A stretch of DNA of 64,000 nucleotides from Anaeramoeba flamelloides (lineage: Eukaryota > Metamonada > Anaeramoebidae), in the NCBI GenBank assembly GCA_027625915.1, contig JANTQA010000047.1:18538001-18602000 (forward strand), written 5' to 3'. The position numbers and the translations under genes are program-made. The notes below the pieces were generated by a model, which ran no database searches, had not been told where the DNA came from, and saw nothing but the letters and a program-made list of their open reading frames with translations. The first letter of the stretch is position 1, and every line of letters starts with the position of its first letter. Below, in pieces: positions 24,020-35,500 of this stretch.

Positions 24020-24279
24020 AAGCGAAAAATTAATGATTAGCTTGCAGTGGTATTCAATTTATCTAAAGTAAAAAAATTATATTCATTTTATTTTATTTAT
24101 TTTTTGAAGAGAGGAAATTACTTTTTTCCTCTGTGCCCTCAATTGGGTTTTTTCAATTTTTGATTTGATTAGAAAATCTATCATCACTTATAAAAATAAT
24201 AAAAAAATTATCAATATCTCTGAAATTATTAATAAAAAGAATTCATCATTTATATTATAATTAGTAAAATTCAGATATC
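23793..24279. other. 3' flank of the ADP-ribosylglycohydrolase
   Basis: A+T-rich spacer with a run of 31 T at 23988-24018. No gene. Confidence 0.7.
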
Positions 24280-24916
24280 CAGATTTTTAGATTTTTTGAA
24301 ATATAGGTGTCTTTAGAATTTCCTGAATTTAATAGAATATAGAAAAATCAAAGATTTTTATCTATTCTTTCGAATTTTGGAAAAGTAGTATTTATGTTTT
24401 CTTGTGTTTTCTGATTATTTAAAGAATTGATAGATTTTACAAATAAAACTGAAAACTTCAAGAAAACCTCAGTTAGGTTTTTTTTACTTCTAGAAATAAA
24501 CTGAAAATCTATTGATTTTCCAAATAAAATAAAAAACCTCAAAAAATCCTAGAACACTTCACAAATAAATAGAAAACTCAAAAAAACCTAGAACAATTGA
24601 GTAAATAAACAGAAAAATTCAAGAAAAGAGCTGTTAGTTTTTTTTTTTTTTTACTTTTAGTATTTATAATAAAATTTCAAAACTTTTCTTTTTATTTCTT
24701 TAATTAAAAAAAATCTCTGTTAACTTTTCCAGAATTAAAAAGAATTGATTAAAATCTTTGATTTTTCGATATTCTATTAAATTCTGGAAAACGGCTGGTA
24801 GTTTTTCTTGATTTTTCTGTTTATTTGTAAAACCAATAAATTTTACATTCTTTGAAATAAATTAGAAAATGCCAAGAAAACCTAGGCACTATGCACCACT
24901 TCATGACACTTGACGG
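24280..24916. repeat. GTCAAGTGCC foldback family, copy 2
   Basis: The right end reads CCTAGGCACTATGCACCACT, then TCATGACACTTGACG, the inverse of the family's left end. Inside, 24310-24390 is the reverse complement of 24715-24800 (both contain a TTTAATAGAATAT-type core next to a TCAAAGATTTT core), and smaller AAAACCTAGAACACTTC units repeat. The left boundary is indistinct. No coding frame. Confidence 0.65.
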
Positions 24917-25430
24917 AATTCAATTCTATTTTCTTTATTTCGAAACAATTGTTTATAAATTTTGTTAAAGTATAAAAATTTTTATTATCTCTTTCAAAAA
25001 AATTATCTAGAGAGATATCTAAAACCGATTAAAAATTTTTGATTAAACTCACTTCTTTGTTTTTTAAAAAATTCAAAAATGATTGTTGAAATCTTAATTA
25101 AATCAATTCCAATGATAATAATAATAATTTATGATTTTCCATTTCAAATTTAGATGTTCGAACCAGAAATTTTCAGAAATTCATCTAATTTGTAGCAATT
25201 TTATTCTGTCTAGCTAAGAATATTATAATCAAACTATTCAATTTTTTTTTTTTTGATTTTGAATTTTTCAAAAAAAAAAACTTTTTCTATTTTTAATTTT
25301 ATTATTTATAATTCTAATTCAACTAATTAAAAAAATTTTATATATTGATTTTTCAATCACTTTTATTATAAACTAAACTTTTTTTCTTCCAAAAGGTACA
25401 AAAAAAATATACAAAATTCAATTCTTTGTT
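24917..25430. other. Intergenic, no gene seen
   Basis: A+T-rich spacer between two repeat blocks. Nothing recognised. Confidence 0.6.
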
Positions 25431-26625
25431 GATAATTGAACTTTACAGAATAAATAAGAAATAAGAAGAATAATATATATAAGGGAATAGTTGGTAAGCT
25501 TCTGATAAAAGTAAAAAAAATCATTATATTTTCTAAAAATTGAAAAATAATACTTCTTCAAGACTTAACAAGAACAAAAAAATGTACATTTTGATCTTTC
25601 AATTGAATATCAAATAAAATTCCAATAAAATTCAATATTATTTTTCAACAATCATTTTCACTGTTTCAATAACCTTAGAATATCACATTTTTACTTAGTG
25701 ACTATTGATCTTATAATACAAAAAAATTGCAAAAACAATTAAATTATCAAAAAAAAAATAGAAAAAAAGAAAAACAAGTAAAATGTGAAAAAATGAATTC
25801 AATTTTGTAATTTTCAAAATTAATTATTCTTCTTTTATATATTCAAACCCTATAAATTCATGTAATTCATATAGTACAACTGGTTGCATTTGACTGGAAA
25901 ATAAACTCTTTTTCAAACAAAAGGGGCACACATCTCAAATCATCAATACTATTGAATTTGATTGTTAATAAGATAATACGTTATTGATAATTTTCATTTT
26001 ATTTATGAATATTGAATAGCCAGAAAATGAAAAAAACAAGATAAGAAAAAACCAATTTGGAAATAATCTGCCAGTGTATAAATGGAAACGGTTTAAGTTT
26101 GATTTTGAATAAGCTAGATATAGGAATTAAGAAAGACTCATTATTGGATTGATGTATGGATCAAAGAAAAAAGAAAATAAAGAAAAAAACAATCCAACAA
26201 AATACGCAGATGAATTACGGCATTATATTGAAAATGAGACTTTAAAGTATAGGAGTTTGACGTATAAAAAGTTATCAATAAAATGTCGAGAATATTTCCC
26301 CCAATTCAACCCTTTTCAAGGGTTTTTATTGATTTTAAAAAATTTTTTCTTTATACAGTCCACAAAACGAGATTTCTCATTTCAAATAAAAGGGCACACC
26401 AATTTTTCAAATATTTCATTTTATTTTTAATTTTTTTTGTTTTAATGAGTTTTAAATCTTCATTTGAGTGTTTTTTTTTATGTTTTAAAGAGTTTCTTAT
26501 ATTTTAGAATGAGACTACAATTAATTTGATTCAATTATGAATAATCCTTGAAATTTTCTATGCACTTTTATTTGAAAAAGAGTTTAGTTTAGTTTCCGCC
26601 CAATTAATACTCTGTAAGAAATATC
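25431..26625. repeat. Dispersed repeat family 2, copy 1, interrupted by a TIR element
   Basis: 25431-25903 aligns with 61590-62073, and in inverted orientation with 36200-36580. Landmarks are AATAGTTGGTAA, then TTTGATCTTTCAATTGAA, then TTCATGTAATTCAT and GACTGGAAAAT. Homology to the 61.6-62.1 kb copy stops exactly at 25903, where a TIR element begins, and appears to resume at 26585. Family 2 has no recognisable frame and its nature is unknown. Confidence 0.65.
25904..26584. mobile_element. 0.7 kb TIR element, family 1, copy B
   Basis: Terminal inverted repeats AACTCTTTTTCAAACAAAAG at the left and the inverse of AACTCTTTTTCAAATAAAAG at the right, with TA outside both ends. Co-linear with copy A at 1928-2633. 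A fragment of frame around 26190-26320 reads YADELRHYIENETL and LTYKKLSIKCREYF, which looks like a helix-turn-helix and could be a relic of a transposase N-terminus; it is short and decays downstream. A plain DNA transposon remnant or MITE. Confidence 0.75.
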
Positions 26626-27260
26626 AAAATTACACTTATTATCAAATGTTGATCAAAAATGAAACGACTTTTATCTTTCAAATAATTAAATTTATTTAAA
26701 CTAGTAAAATAGAAAAAATAATGATCTCCAAGTAGCCCATTTTTCTTTCTTGGAAATCGTCTTTTATTTTTTGAAATTAATTCCCAATATAAATCTTTGG
26801 AATTTTTTACATTTCTGTGATTTCTGTGATTTCTGTGATTTTGGTGATTTCTGTGATTTCTGTGATTCCAGTGATTTCTGCGATTCCAGTGATTCCAGTC
26901 TTCTAGAAAATTTTATAATTAAAAAATAATTTCTAAAAAACAAAAGATAGCGTTAATTTGCTCAAAAATTTTTTTGATGAAATAAAAGAATCAGATTCTT
27001 GGTGTTAGAGAAGTTTTTTTGTCTAAATTATTGGTATTCTAATGAAGTAATGAGTATGTTAACGAAATTTGCAATTAGCCATTTACAAAATTTTATTTTA
27101 TGCAAACACTTTTTTTAATTTTGATAATTTAGGTGACAATTTCAATTCTTAAGAAAATAATTGTATTTTCGGTGATCTACAAAACCGAAAAATTTAACAC
27201 AATAAAAAATACCACAGTATGGAATTTCCATTGCATGTAATCTGGCACTTTTAGTTGCAC
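26626..27260. other. 3' flank of the LOTUS-like gene with a minisatellite
   Basis: Non-coding, A+T-rich. Contains the TTTCTGTGA minisatellite at 26812-26898. No gene. Confidence 0.65.
26812..26898. repeat. 9-bp minisatellite (TTTCTGTGA)n
   Basis: About nine and a half tandem units of TTTCTGTGA, with variants TTTTGGTGA, TTCCAGTGA and TTTCTGCGA accumulating towards the right end. Non-coding. Confidence 0.92.
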
Positions 27261-28523
27261 TTATTTCTTGTATTTCTTTTCTTGTAACCACTTAATCCTT
27301 TTTTGAATTGACTCGATTTTTTGATTTTGAATTTCAATTATTTGAAAAGCTTTAATAATTAAACAATAAATTTCGTTATTGGTATTATTAATTTGTGAAA
27401 ACCCATATTTTCCATCTAATCTCTCAAATACCGTGCCCACCCCAGAAGAGTTTTTTTTAGGTTTTGTTTTTGATTTTTTTTGTTTTCTTATTCTATTACT
27501 TTTTTTGTTTTTTTTATTGTGATTTTTGGATTTCCTTTTGTTTTGTAGAAACAAATATCTTTTTTGTAGAATCGGAATTTGCGATTCCAATATTTTGGTA
27601 ATTTCCTTTCGACAAAGTTCTGTTAGCGATACTGTTTTATTTTCAAATTTAATTTTCCCATATCCGTATTTTATTAAGAATTCAAAGATTGAAGGAAAAT
27701 AATTTTGTATTTTCTCAAACACCCATTCTTTCTTGATCCTACTATTAAATATTTCCTCAACTTGATCAAAGGTTATTGTTCCGTTGATATATAAAAGTGA
27801 TTGGAAATATTCCAAAACTTCAATTTCTGCTCGAAACGATTTTGTTTTATAAAGAGGCTGTATTGCTTGGATTAGTAATTCCATATTTGGCTCGATTTTT
27901 AACTTTTTTTCTTTTTCTTTTTCCTTTTCTTTTTTTTTTTTTTTATTTTCTTCCATTTCTTTTTCTTGTTCTTTTTCTTGTTCTTTTTCTGTTTGTTTTT
28001 CTTTTTCTTTTTCGTTTTCATTTTCCTTTTCTTTTTCTTTTTCTTTTTCTTTTTCTTTCGGCTTTTGAGTGTCGATTTCTTTTTCTTCTTTCAGTTCCTT
28101 TTCTTTTTCTTTGCCTTTTTCTTTGTTTTGAGGTTGCTCAACTTCTGGATTTTCTTTTTCAGTCCCAGTATTTATTTCCTTTATTTTGCAAATTGTTTTC
28201 ATTTCTTCTTGTTTGTTGCTTGTTGATGAAAAATGTTGAAGATCCAAAAATTTGTTGTTTGAGAGATATGATCCAATAGTGTAATCAATTCGAACAGTTT
28301 CACCAAAACGAGGATTGTTTTCAATTAAAAAAGAATCGTTCGAGAGTAAATATTGTTTTGTCGTGCCATAAATTTGTTCTAACTTTTTGACACATTCAAT
28401 TCCAAACGCACGCTCAATTATGAGTGGAATATTCACAAGAAGAACTGGCCCGTTTTCGCGAAGAGTAGCTACAATGATTTTTTTTATTTTTCTGGGATTG
28501 AACTGATTTATTTGGCTACTCAT
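27261..28523 (-). CDS. LOTUS/winged-helix-like protein with KE-rich linker
   Basis: A single-exon frame of 420 residues. The frame stays open upstream, but the first ATG is at 28523 (MSSQINQF), so I start there. Residues 10-70 (RKIKKIIVATLRENGPVLL, then IIERAFGIECVKKLEQIYG) have the length and helix pattern of a LOTUS/OST-HTH domain, a winged helix that binds RNA, G-quadruplexes or DEAD-box helicases. Residues 118-206 are almost pure Lys/Glu low complexity. Residues 210-300 form a second globular segment, also winged-helix-like, where FPSIFEFLIKYGYGKIKFEN resembles the end of a LOTUS repeat. About 320-360 is strongly basic and the last 35 residues are helical. A nucleic-acid-binding adaptor is inferred; the family assignment is by pattern only. 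Confidence 0.7.
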   Translation of the reverse strand: MSSQINQFNPRKIKKIIVATLRENGPVLLVNIPLIIERAFGIECVKKLEQIYGTTKQYLLSNDSFLIENNPRFGETVRIDYTIGSYLSNNKFLDLQHFSSTSNKQEEMKTICKIKEINTGTEKENPEVEQPQNKEKGKEKEKELKEEKEIDTQKPKEKEKEKEKEKENENEKEKEKQTEKEQEKEQEKEMEENKKKKKEKEKEKEKKLKIEPNMELLIQAIQPLYKTKSFRAEIEVLEYFQSLLYINGTITFDQVEEIFNSRIKKEWVFEKIQNYFPSIFEFLIKYGYGKIKFENKTVSLTELCRKEITKILESQIPILQKRYLFLQNKRKSKNHNKKNKKSNRIRKQKKSKTKPKKNSSGVGTVFERLDGKYGFSQINNTNNEIYCLIIKAFQIIEIQNQKIESIQKRIKWLQEKKYKK

Positions 28524-29588
28524 TTGTCCTTGAATTTTTAGAGAGAAATTAAAAAGAAGGAAAATACAGAAAATGAAAAAATTTTTCGTAATTTTGTGTG
28601 ATGTTAATTTATCTTTTATGTTCTGTAAGAAATAAAAAGTAAACTCTGTAAATGTAAAAATTGTTGAAAGAATACACAATGATTGTGAAGGTCAAAATAT
28701 CGGAATTTTCAGTTAATTAAGAATTGAAAAGAAAGGAGAATAATTGAGATGATCAGATATTTTAAGGATTTTGGTCCAAAACAAAGGTTACTTTTTGTAA
28801 TACAATTTTTTTTGTTGGTACTGATAAGTTGCAATTTAGGTTTGGAAATTTTTACTTGATTTTCCTTTTTGATAATATTATGCTAAAGCATTGAATAAAG
28901 CATTTTATGAACTCAGGTGTTAAGAAACTCTCTAAAATTAGTTGTTCTTCAAAATATTCTTTGTTTTGGACTGTTTGATAAGAAACAGTGCGAAGATTTA
29001 TAAAAATGGGAAATTGAACCAAAAATTTTTTGAAATTTATTAGTATTTATCAGTACTTATTATTTTAATATTGTTGCTTATTCTATCCGAATTATCTCCG
29101 AGTCTATACTTGAATTTATCTTTATTACAATTGAAAATTCTTTGGATAGAACTCTAAGAAGGTATGATATTTTGATTTTTAAATCTGAATCGAAATTTCA
29201 TTACTAGAAAGCAAAAATGATTTATCAAAACAAGGATATAATCAAAAAACATGTTATTTTTCAATTTCCCAAGATTTCATGAAATAAACATTCTCACAAG
29301 TCAACAAATTTGTTTTTAGTTCACAAAGTTGTATTCGCTTTACTTGAAATCTGAATAAGACATCATAAAAATACAAAAAGCATTCAAGAAAATTCAGATT
29401 ATTTTAGTCTTTGATATTTTTTTAACAACTAATGAAATGTTTGATAAACAAGAATCTTTCAAAATAAGATTACTATTCTCACTTTGTTCGATCCAAAATC
29501 TTTTATAGACAATATTAGTGAATTACTTTGAAAAATAACAATAAGAGAGAAAAAAATCTGAAAAAACATTTTTTTTAAATTATTTGAC
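28524..29588. promoter_or_regulatory. Divergent intergenic region between the LOTUS-like and RCC1-BTB genes
   Basis: About 1.07 kb between two divergent start codons, so it should hold both promoters. A dispersed repeat (28780-29065) occupies its middle. The final 60 bp before ATG 29589 are A-rich. No specific transcription-factor site is recognised. Confidence 0.4.
28780..29065. repeat. Dispersed repeat family 3, copy 1
   Basis: Aligns in direct orientation with 43345-43600. Shared landmarks: ACTGATAA near the left; CATTTTAT, then TTCTTTG with CTGTTT in the middle; AAAAATGG(G)AAATTGAAC and TTATCAGTA near the right. The copies are diverged. Non-coding. Confidence 0.6.
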
Positions 29589-32500
29589 ATGGAGCTCTAC
29601 AATTATTACTTTGGTGAAGACGATCCATCATTTTTAACTGACAAGTCCTCGAATTACCCAAAGCCTACACCATTTATTAAATTCCCCTACATTGTTGATA
29701 TGGTAATCTCAACACAGCACAAGATCCTATTTCAGCTTAATTCAAGGGAATTGATCTTATTTGAAGAAACTAATACAAAAAAGATTCAGCTTGTCCAAAA
29801 TGAAAAAATTAAAAAGGTTCTTGTTGGAGGCCGTAATTTTATGATCTTATCGGAGTCTGGAAATGTGTATTCACTTGGAACCGAAAATGGGCGTTGTCAA
29901 CTACCATTTGCGGATCCCGAGAATTGCTCCTTAGAAAAATTACGCCTTATACCTTTTTTTCCCGATAATGATTTGTTTGTTATCGATTTTGTTCTCGGAA
30001 TGCACTCCAGCTACTATCTTTGCAAAGGCGGAAAACTCTATGGAAGTGGCTCAAACCAACGCAGTATGCTCATTTAATTTGTCATTCTTGAAAAGTTTTG
30101 TTCTTTTGTTGCAAAAAACATAAAAAAAAAACCAGCAATTTTTTGAAGGTATTTGAGAGCCTTTTGAGAAAGCACTTCAATTACTTTTTTGTAACTTTGT
30201 ATAAATTTAACTTGATGATAGGTTTGCAATTAATTGATAATTTTTTCAATCCCAAACCCTGACCGATCTTTTTTACAATCAAAAAGGAAAAATTTTCACT
30301 TGCTCATCTTCTTTTTTTTTTCAATTTTAGTTGTGTAGCTAACACCCCAACTTAAAAATCAACAAGAACGAATCTGAATTGGCACTATTATAAGGTGTTT
30401 TGAAATGAAAACGACCAAACTAAAGTTAAATTGACTTCTTTAAATAAAGATTATGGATAAATCACAAGAGAAAAACTTGAGCGAAAATTGTTTTCCATTT
30501 CAGGATTAAGGTCCTTAAAATGGGGGTATATTATTAAAATTTAAAATTGTTCAAAATAATTGAATGTTTTTTTTATTTTTGAAGAGTTTCTTGATTATTT
30601 TCGTTGAGTACCAAGTTTTTAATGCTTTTTAATTATTGTGAGAGTAAAAATCAAAAAGGTTATTTTTCGATTAGTAGATTTTATCACTTAAATTGTAGAA
30701 AATCCAAAATTGTATAAATCATCAATACTAAATATTTTGAAAATTTGTTTTAAACACAATTTTAACAACAAAGTAGAAAATATTTACCCCTTATAACGAG
30801 TGACACAAGTCTAATTCCCCTCTTAATTATTTTTTTTTTTCAAAATCCAAGCCAAAATTCTCCAACTTACTATCCAAATCACCCAAACCTGCCCTAACAT
30901 TCAAAGCATACCCGAAAAGGTTTTTTTTTAAATACCCATGAGACAATATATTTAAATAGAATTAACTATTTTGAAAAAATTGATAATTTGACCAATTGTG
31001 AAATTTGACCAAATTTGAAAAGTAATAATTTTCCCGAAAAGGAGATCCAAGATCATTTGTATCTCTTGTTATTACTAACTAGTCTTTCGGTATATTATAA
31101 AACCCCACCCATCAAAAGGCAAAAACAAATATTTGATTTAAAAAAAAAGGTAGAAACAATTAAAAAACCTAAAAAATTGATATTTAATTATCAAAAAAAT
31201 TCTAAGCCTTTTTCATTTTTCTGATCTGTTCAAAATAAAAAAGAATGTTCTTTTTCTTTTCTTTATTGTTTTAGCAAAAAAAAGAATTTTTCATAGAACC
31301 TTATCTAAATTCAAAGAAGGAACCAAAATAATACAAAAAAATCTTTGAAAAATTCAAAAAAAAAATGAAAATATCAAAAAACTGGAAAAAAGAGTTGTTT
31401 TTTTTTTATTTTTATTTTATTATTGAAAGGAGGGGTTGTTAATTCCTCTTATTTACCGTTATGTTTTTTTTCTTAATTTAAGAAATAAAACAAAAAATTA
31501 AATAAATTTTTGTTTTATTTCTTAAATTAAAAAAAACCCTAGGCACTCTACGGCACTATACGGCACTCCCCAAATTCCTAAATTTTTATTTAGAAAATTT
31601 AATAAAGACTCAAAAATTCGTCTATTACCCACTAGCGATAATAAATATATTGTGTCTTTTTTTATAATAATATTAAAAATATTATTATTTTTTTAATATA
31701 TTAGATATATCCCTTAGCACCCCAAATATACTAATTACTTTTCAAACAAAAATTTGAATTTGAAATGTTATAAAAGGATTCTGCGATATAGAATTTATAA
31801 AAAATAATCTTAGAACGAAAAATTTATAATTAAAAATTGTATAGTTACCTACAATAAAAAAATAAATTGAAAAAATTTTTTCAACATTGGAAAATTTTTT
31901 TTTTGTTATTGTGATTTTATTATTTTCTAATCATCATTTTGTCAAAAAAATTTTTAATTTTTTTTTTTTTGAAAAGTTTGTTTAAATATCAAAAAACTCT
32001 TAGTTTTAATGATTAAAACACATCATACTTTACTGGAAGAATTTTTTATGGGACACTTTGCACCCCAAAATTGCCTAAAATACTTGATTAATTAATTTAT
32101 TCATTACAAAAAATATTTTGACATCAAATAGAAAATTTGTTTTATCCACTGATTACCATTCAATAACAATATCTATATTTAATTCTAAATAATTCAAAAA
32201 TAAAAAAAATATATGAATTAAATTTTAAAAAAAAATAATATTTTTGTTCATTGTAAAATTTTGAAATTTTTTCAACAATAATTTTTTTCAAATTTAAATG
32301 ATTTAACCAATATTTTGAGTCTGATTAATAATTGGTTTTTTTTTTTTAATTTTTACTATTTTTCAATTTTTGACTTTTTAAAATCTAGACATAAACTAAA
32401 CAATATTATTGAATAAGAGAACGTATATCAAAACTTATTTTCCAAGATCTGGATTAATTTAGAAAGAAAGATTTCAAATTTCACCAATATATTATTCAAA

Positions 32501-35500
32501 TTTTTACTAATAACAAAATTCAAAAAAAAAATAGGTTTCGAAGATTATTTGATTATCTTTGAACAATATTTAAGAGTCTTTTTTTTTTTTTATTTTTTAT
32601 TTAAATTTAGGGTTAATTAATTTATCTATTAAAAAGTTTTTATTTGTTAATTTTAAATATAATAAATGAAATTATTTTACAATTTTTTTTTGTTTTTTTT
32701 TTTTTCAATTAATTTCTATTGCTTAAATAAACTTTTTAGAAAATTATTTATATTAAACTTTTAATTTTGGCCTAAAGAAATGAATTTGATTTTTCTCTTG
32801 ATAAAATATTTCTTGAATTTTTTTCTAAAAAAAAAATGAAATTTTTTCAGTAATATATTTATTTATTTATTTTTTTATCATAAAATTAATAATATTGTTT
32901 GATTATTATTAATAATAAATCAATGTGTTGAGTTTTGAATTACTATTACTGTAATAAAATTCCTTATTTCAAAAATTAAAATAAAAATAAAAATCGTTAA
33001 AAAAATGTTAAAATGAATTAATTATTATTGTTTTTTCCAATTTCAAAAAAAAAAATCAATAACATAACTACTTTATCTTTGAACTATTTTGACTTTTTAT
33101 TATAATTCAAATATGAATTAAAGACAAATAAGAAAATAAATATATTAGTACATCAATATCATTATAAATTTTTTAAAAAAAACTTGATGAAATTTAGGCA
33201 AATCCTTCATGCTAAGGGATAAAAATATATACGAATATATGAATTTAAAATTTTATTGGTTATTTAAAAATCATACAACTAACACTAAACCGATTATCTT
33301 AATTTTTTTTTTCCCTTCCTTATCACTCTGATTTTGGGTTCTTCATTCAACACAAGAAATAATATACGATAAAAAAAGTACCAGCAAATGAATAGAGAAC
33401 AATGTACAATCAATTACCCTGGAATCTATTCTTTTTTTTTTAAAAAAAATAGGAATATAAAAACATTTACCAATTAGCATTTTTACGTAATCTTTTTGGA
33501 TAAAATGAATTACGGAACAGAAATTCCAAAATTGATATATTTTTTCAAAATTTCAAGATCAATATCTTTTGAGATATTATTTTTGTTGAATATTAAATTA
33601 AGAAATAAACATTCTAATTTAGATGATTTTTTTTTAAATTTTCAAAATCAGAAATCTTTTTTAGTAATATTTTAGCTGAATAGGAATTATGGAACAAAAA
33701 TTCTATAAAATGAATTACGATACAGAAATTCCTAAATAGATTGTTTTTTTTCAAATTGAAAAGATCAAAAAGATCAATAAAGTATTTTAATTTAAAAAAT
33801 TGAAACGAAACAAAAAAAATTATAGTTTTGTCTTTCATTATTTCTTTTTCTTGGTCTTATCATTAATGAGTATCATAATTGATTAATACACATTAATTTT
33901 TATTGAATTTCTTGTATTCACTAAAACTTCTTTATTTCTGAGATATTTGACACAAATAATGTGTTATTCACTTTAGTGTGCTAATATGAAACTATTTTCT
34001 TATCTCTTTATACACCTTTTTGTTGAAAATATATTTCTTCTCATAGAGTAATCTGTTTTTTGGGGTTTCAAATTAGTTTTAAGGCTTTTTAAATTATTTT
34101 AGTTTATCATTTTTTTCAAAGATTTTAATTTTGTAAAAAAAAAAAAATATCAAAAAATTGTATTTCATTACAGAAATTCCATAATATCTTTAACATAAAA
34201 TAAATTCCGTAAAAAATATTATGTAAAATAAAATATGAAACAAAAATTACTTAAATTTCGAAAAAAAAAAAATTAAAGAAAATGCTTTTTGATTTTTATA
34301 ATATTTTCTATTTCTATTTGATGAATTAAATCATAATAAGTGTCTTTATTTCCAAATTTTTTTTTTAATTCCGTAATAGAAATTACGGAAAATACCAAAT
34401 GAAATATCTAATTAATAATCTAATTTCAAATATTCTTTATTTTTTTCATTGAATTATAGATCAACTTTCGAGCACGAAATGCGAAACTCAAAAAACACAT
34501 ACCATGCCAATTTTGTTGGATGAAAATGTTAAAGGAATTTTTTCTGGTCCTATGTCAAATTGTTTTTTTTATACTAAGCATAGCAAATCAAAAAATGAAA
34601 ATGAAAATGATGAGGAAAATGAACAGGAAAAGGAAAAGGAAAATTACAAAGAAAATGAAAAAGATCAACAAGAAAAAAAAACTGAAAAAGAAAAGAAAAA
34701 GAAAAAAGAAAAAAGAAAAGAAAAAAAAGAAAACATTGAAAACAAAGAAATAGAAATTGAAAAATCTGATTTAAAATTGTATGCGATAGGACGCAATTTT
34801 GAAGGTCAATTAGGTCTCGGCCATTGTGAAGACTTACAACAAGGTAAAGAAGTAAAATTACCATTTGATTGTTCTAATATTTTGGATATCCAACCAAGTA
34901 TGTTCCATTCCATTCTATTGACTAAACAAGGTGAAACATATTCAACTGGCAAGGGAATCGTAAATGGGCAAATGCAAAAATGCACGACTTTTAAAAGAAT
35001 ACCACAATTGATGAAGAAAAGGGTGGTTCAAATAGGATTAGGGTCTATCCAATCTTTGGCATTAACTGAAGACAACGAAATCTATTTTTGGACTGGTGTT
35101 GAGTACCACCCAAACTTACCCTTTAATAAAAAATGCGAGCCAAGAATCCCACAAAAAATCAATTTGCCATCCATACAGCCAAAGCATCAGATCAAAATAA
35201 CATGCGGGAGTAGGATTTGTTTTGTGTACCATAAAAGAAAAAACCCATTAATCAACGATTTTGAACAATTACTGAAAAATCAATTTTTTTCCGATAAGAA
35301 AATCCAAAATATCAAATGTCACAAATTTTTAATTGAATGCCGATTGAAATGCAAATTTAAAACAATTAAGAAAATTTTATCCGAATACCCATTGAAAATT
35401 GTTCAAGATTTCTTAGATTACATCTACACCGATTTTATACATATCAGTAATCATGAAACCTTCCAAGAAGTATTTAAATTATTAAATATGAATTTCCCCC

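Larger units (their letters stand above)
30064..34459 (+). other. Giant intron of the RCC1-BTB gene, 4.4 kb
   Basis: Donor GTATGC, acceptor ATTATAG, phase 1. It splits the protein within an RCC1 motif. The intron holds a LINE 3' fragment (31430-31700) with a foldback insert, a dispersed repeat (33285-33640) and several copies of an AATTACGGAACAGAAATTCC-like motif. No independent gene is seen; the small frame at 31015-31224 is unsupported. Confidence 0.78.

Noticed and set aside
26149-26430. 93-codon frame as a host gene
   Set aside because: It lies inside a TIR element with a second, decayed copy elsewhere, so it is transposon-derived at best.
27797-28279. Phe/Leu-rich plus-strand frame of 160 codons
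   Set aside because: Antisense of the KE linker in the LOTUS-like gene.
28524-28679. 52-residue hydrophobic N-terminal extension of the LOTUS-like protein, a possible signal peptide
   Set aside because: The extension begins at a TTG and has no ATG; composition resembles intergenic DNA.
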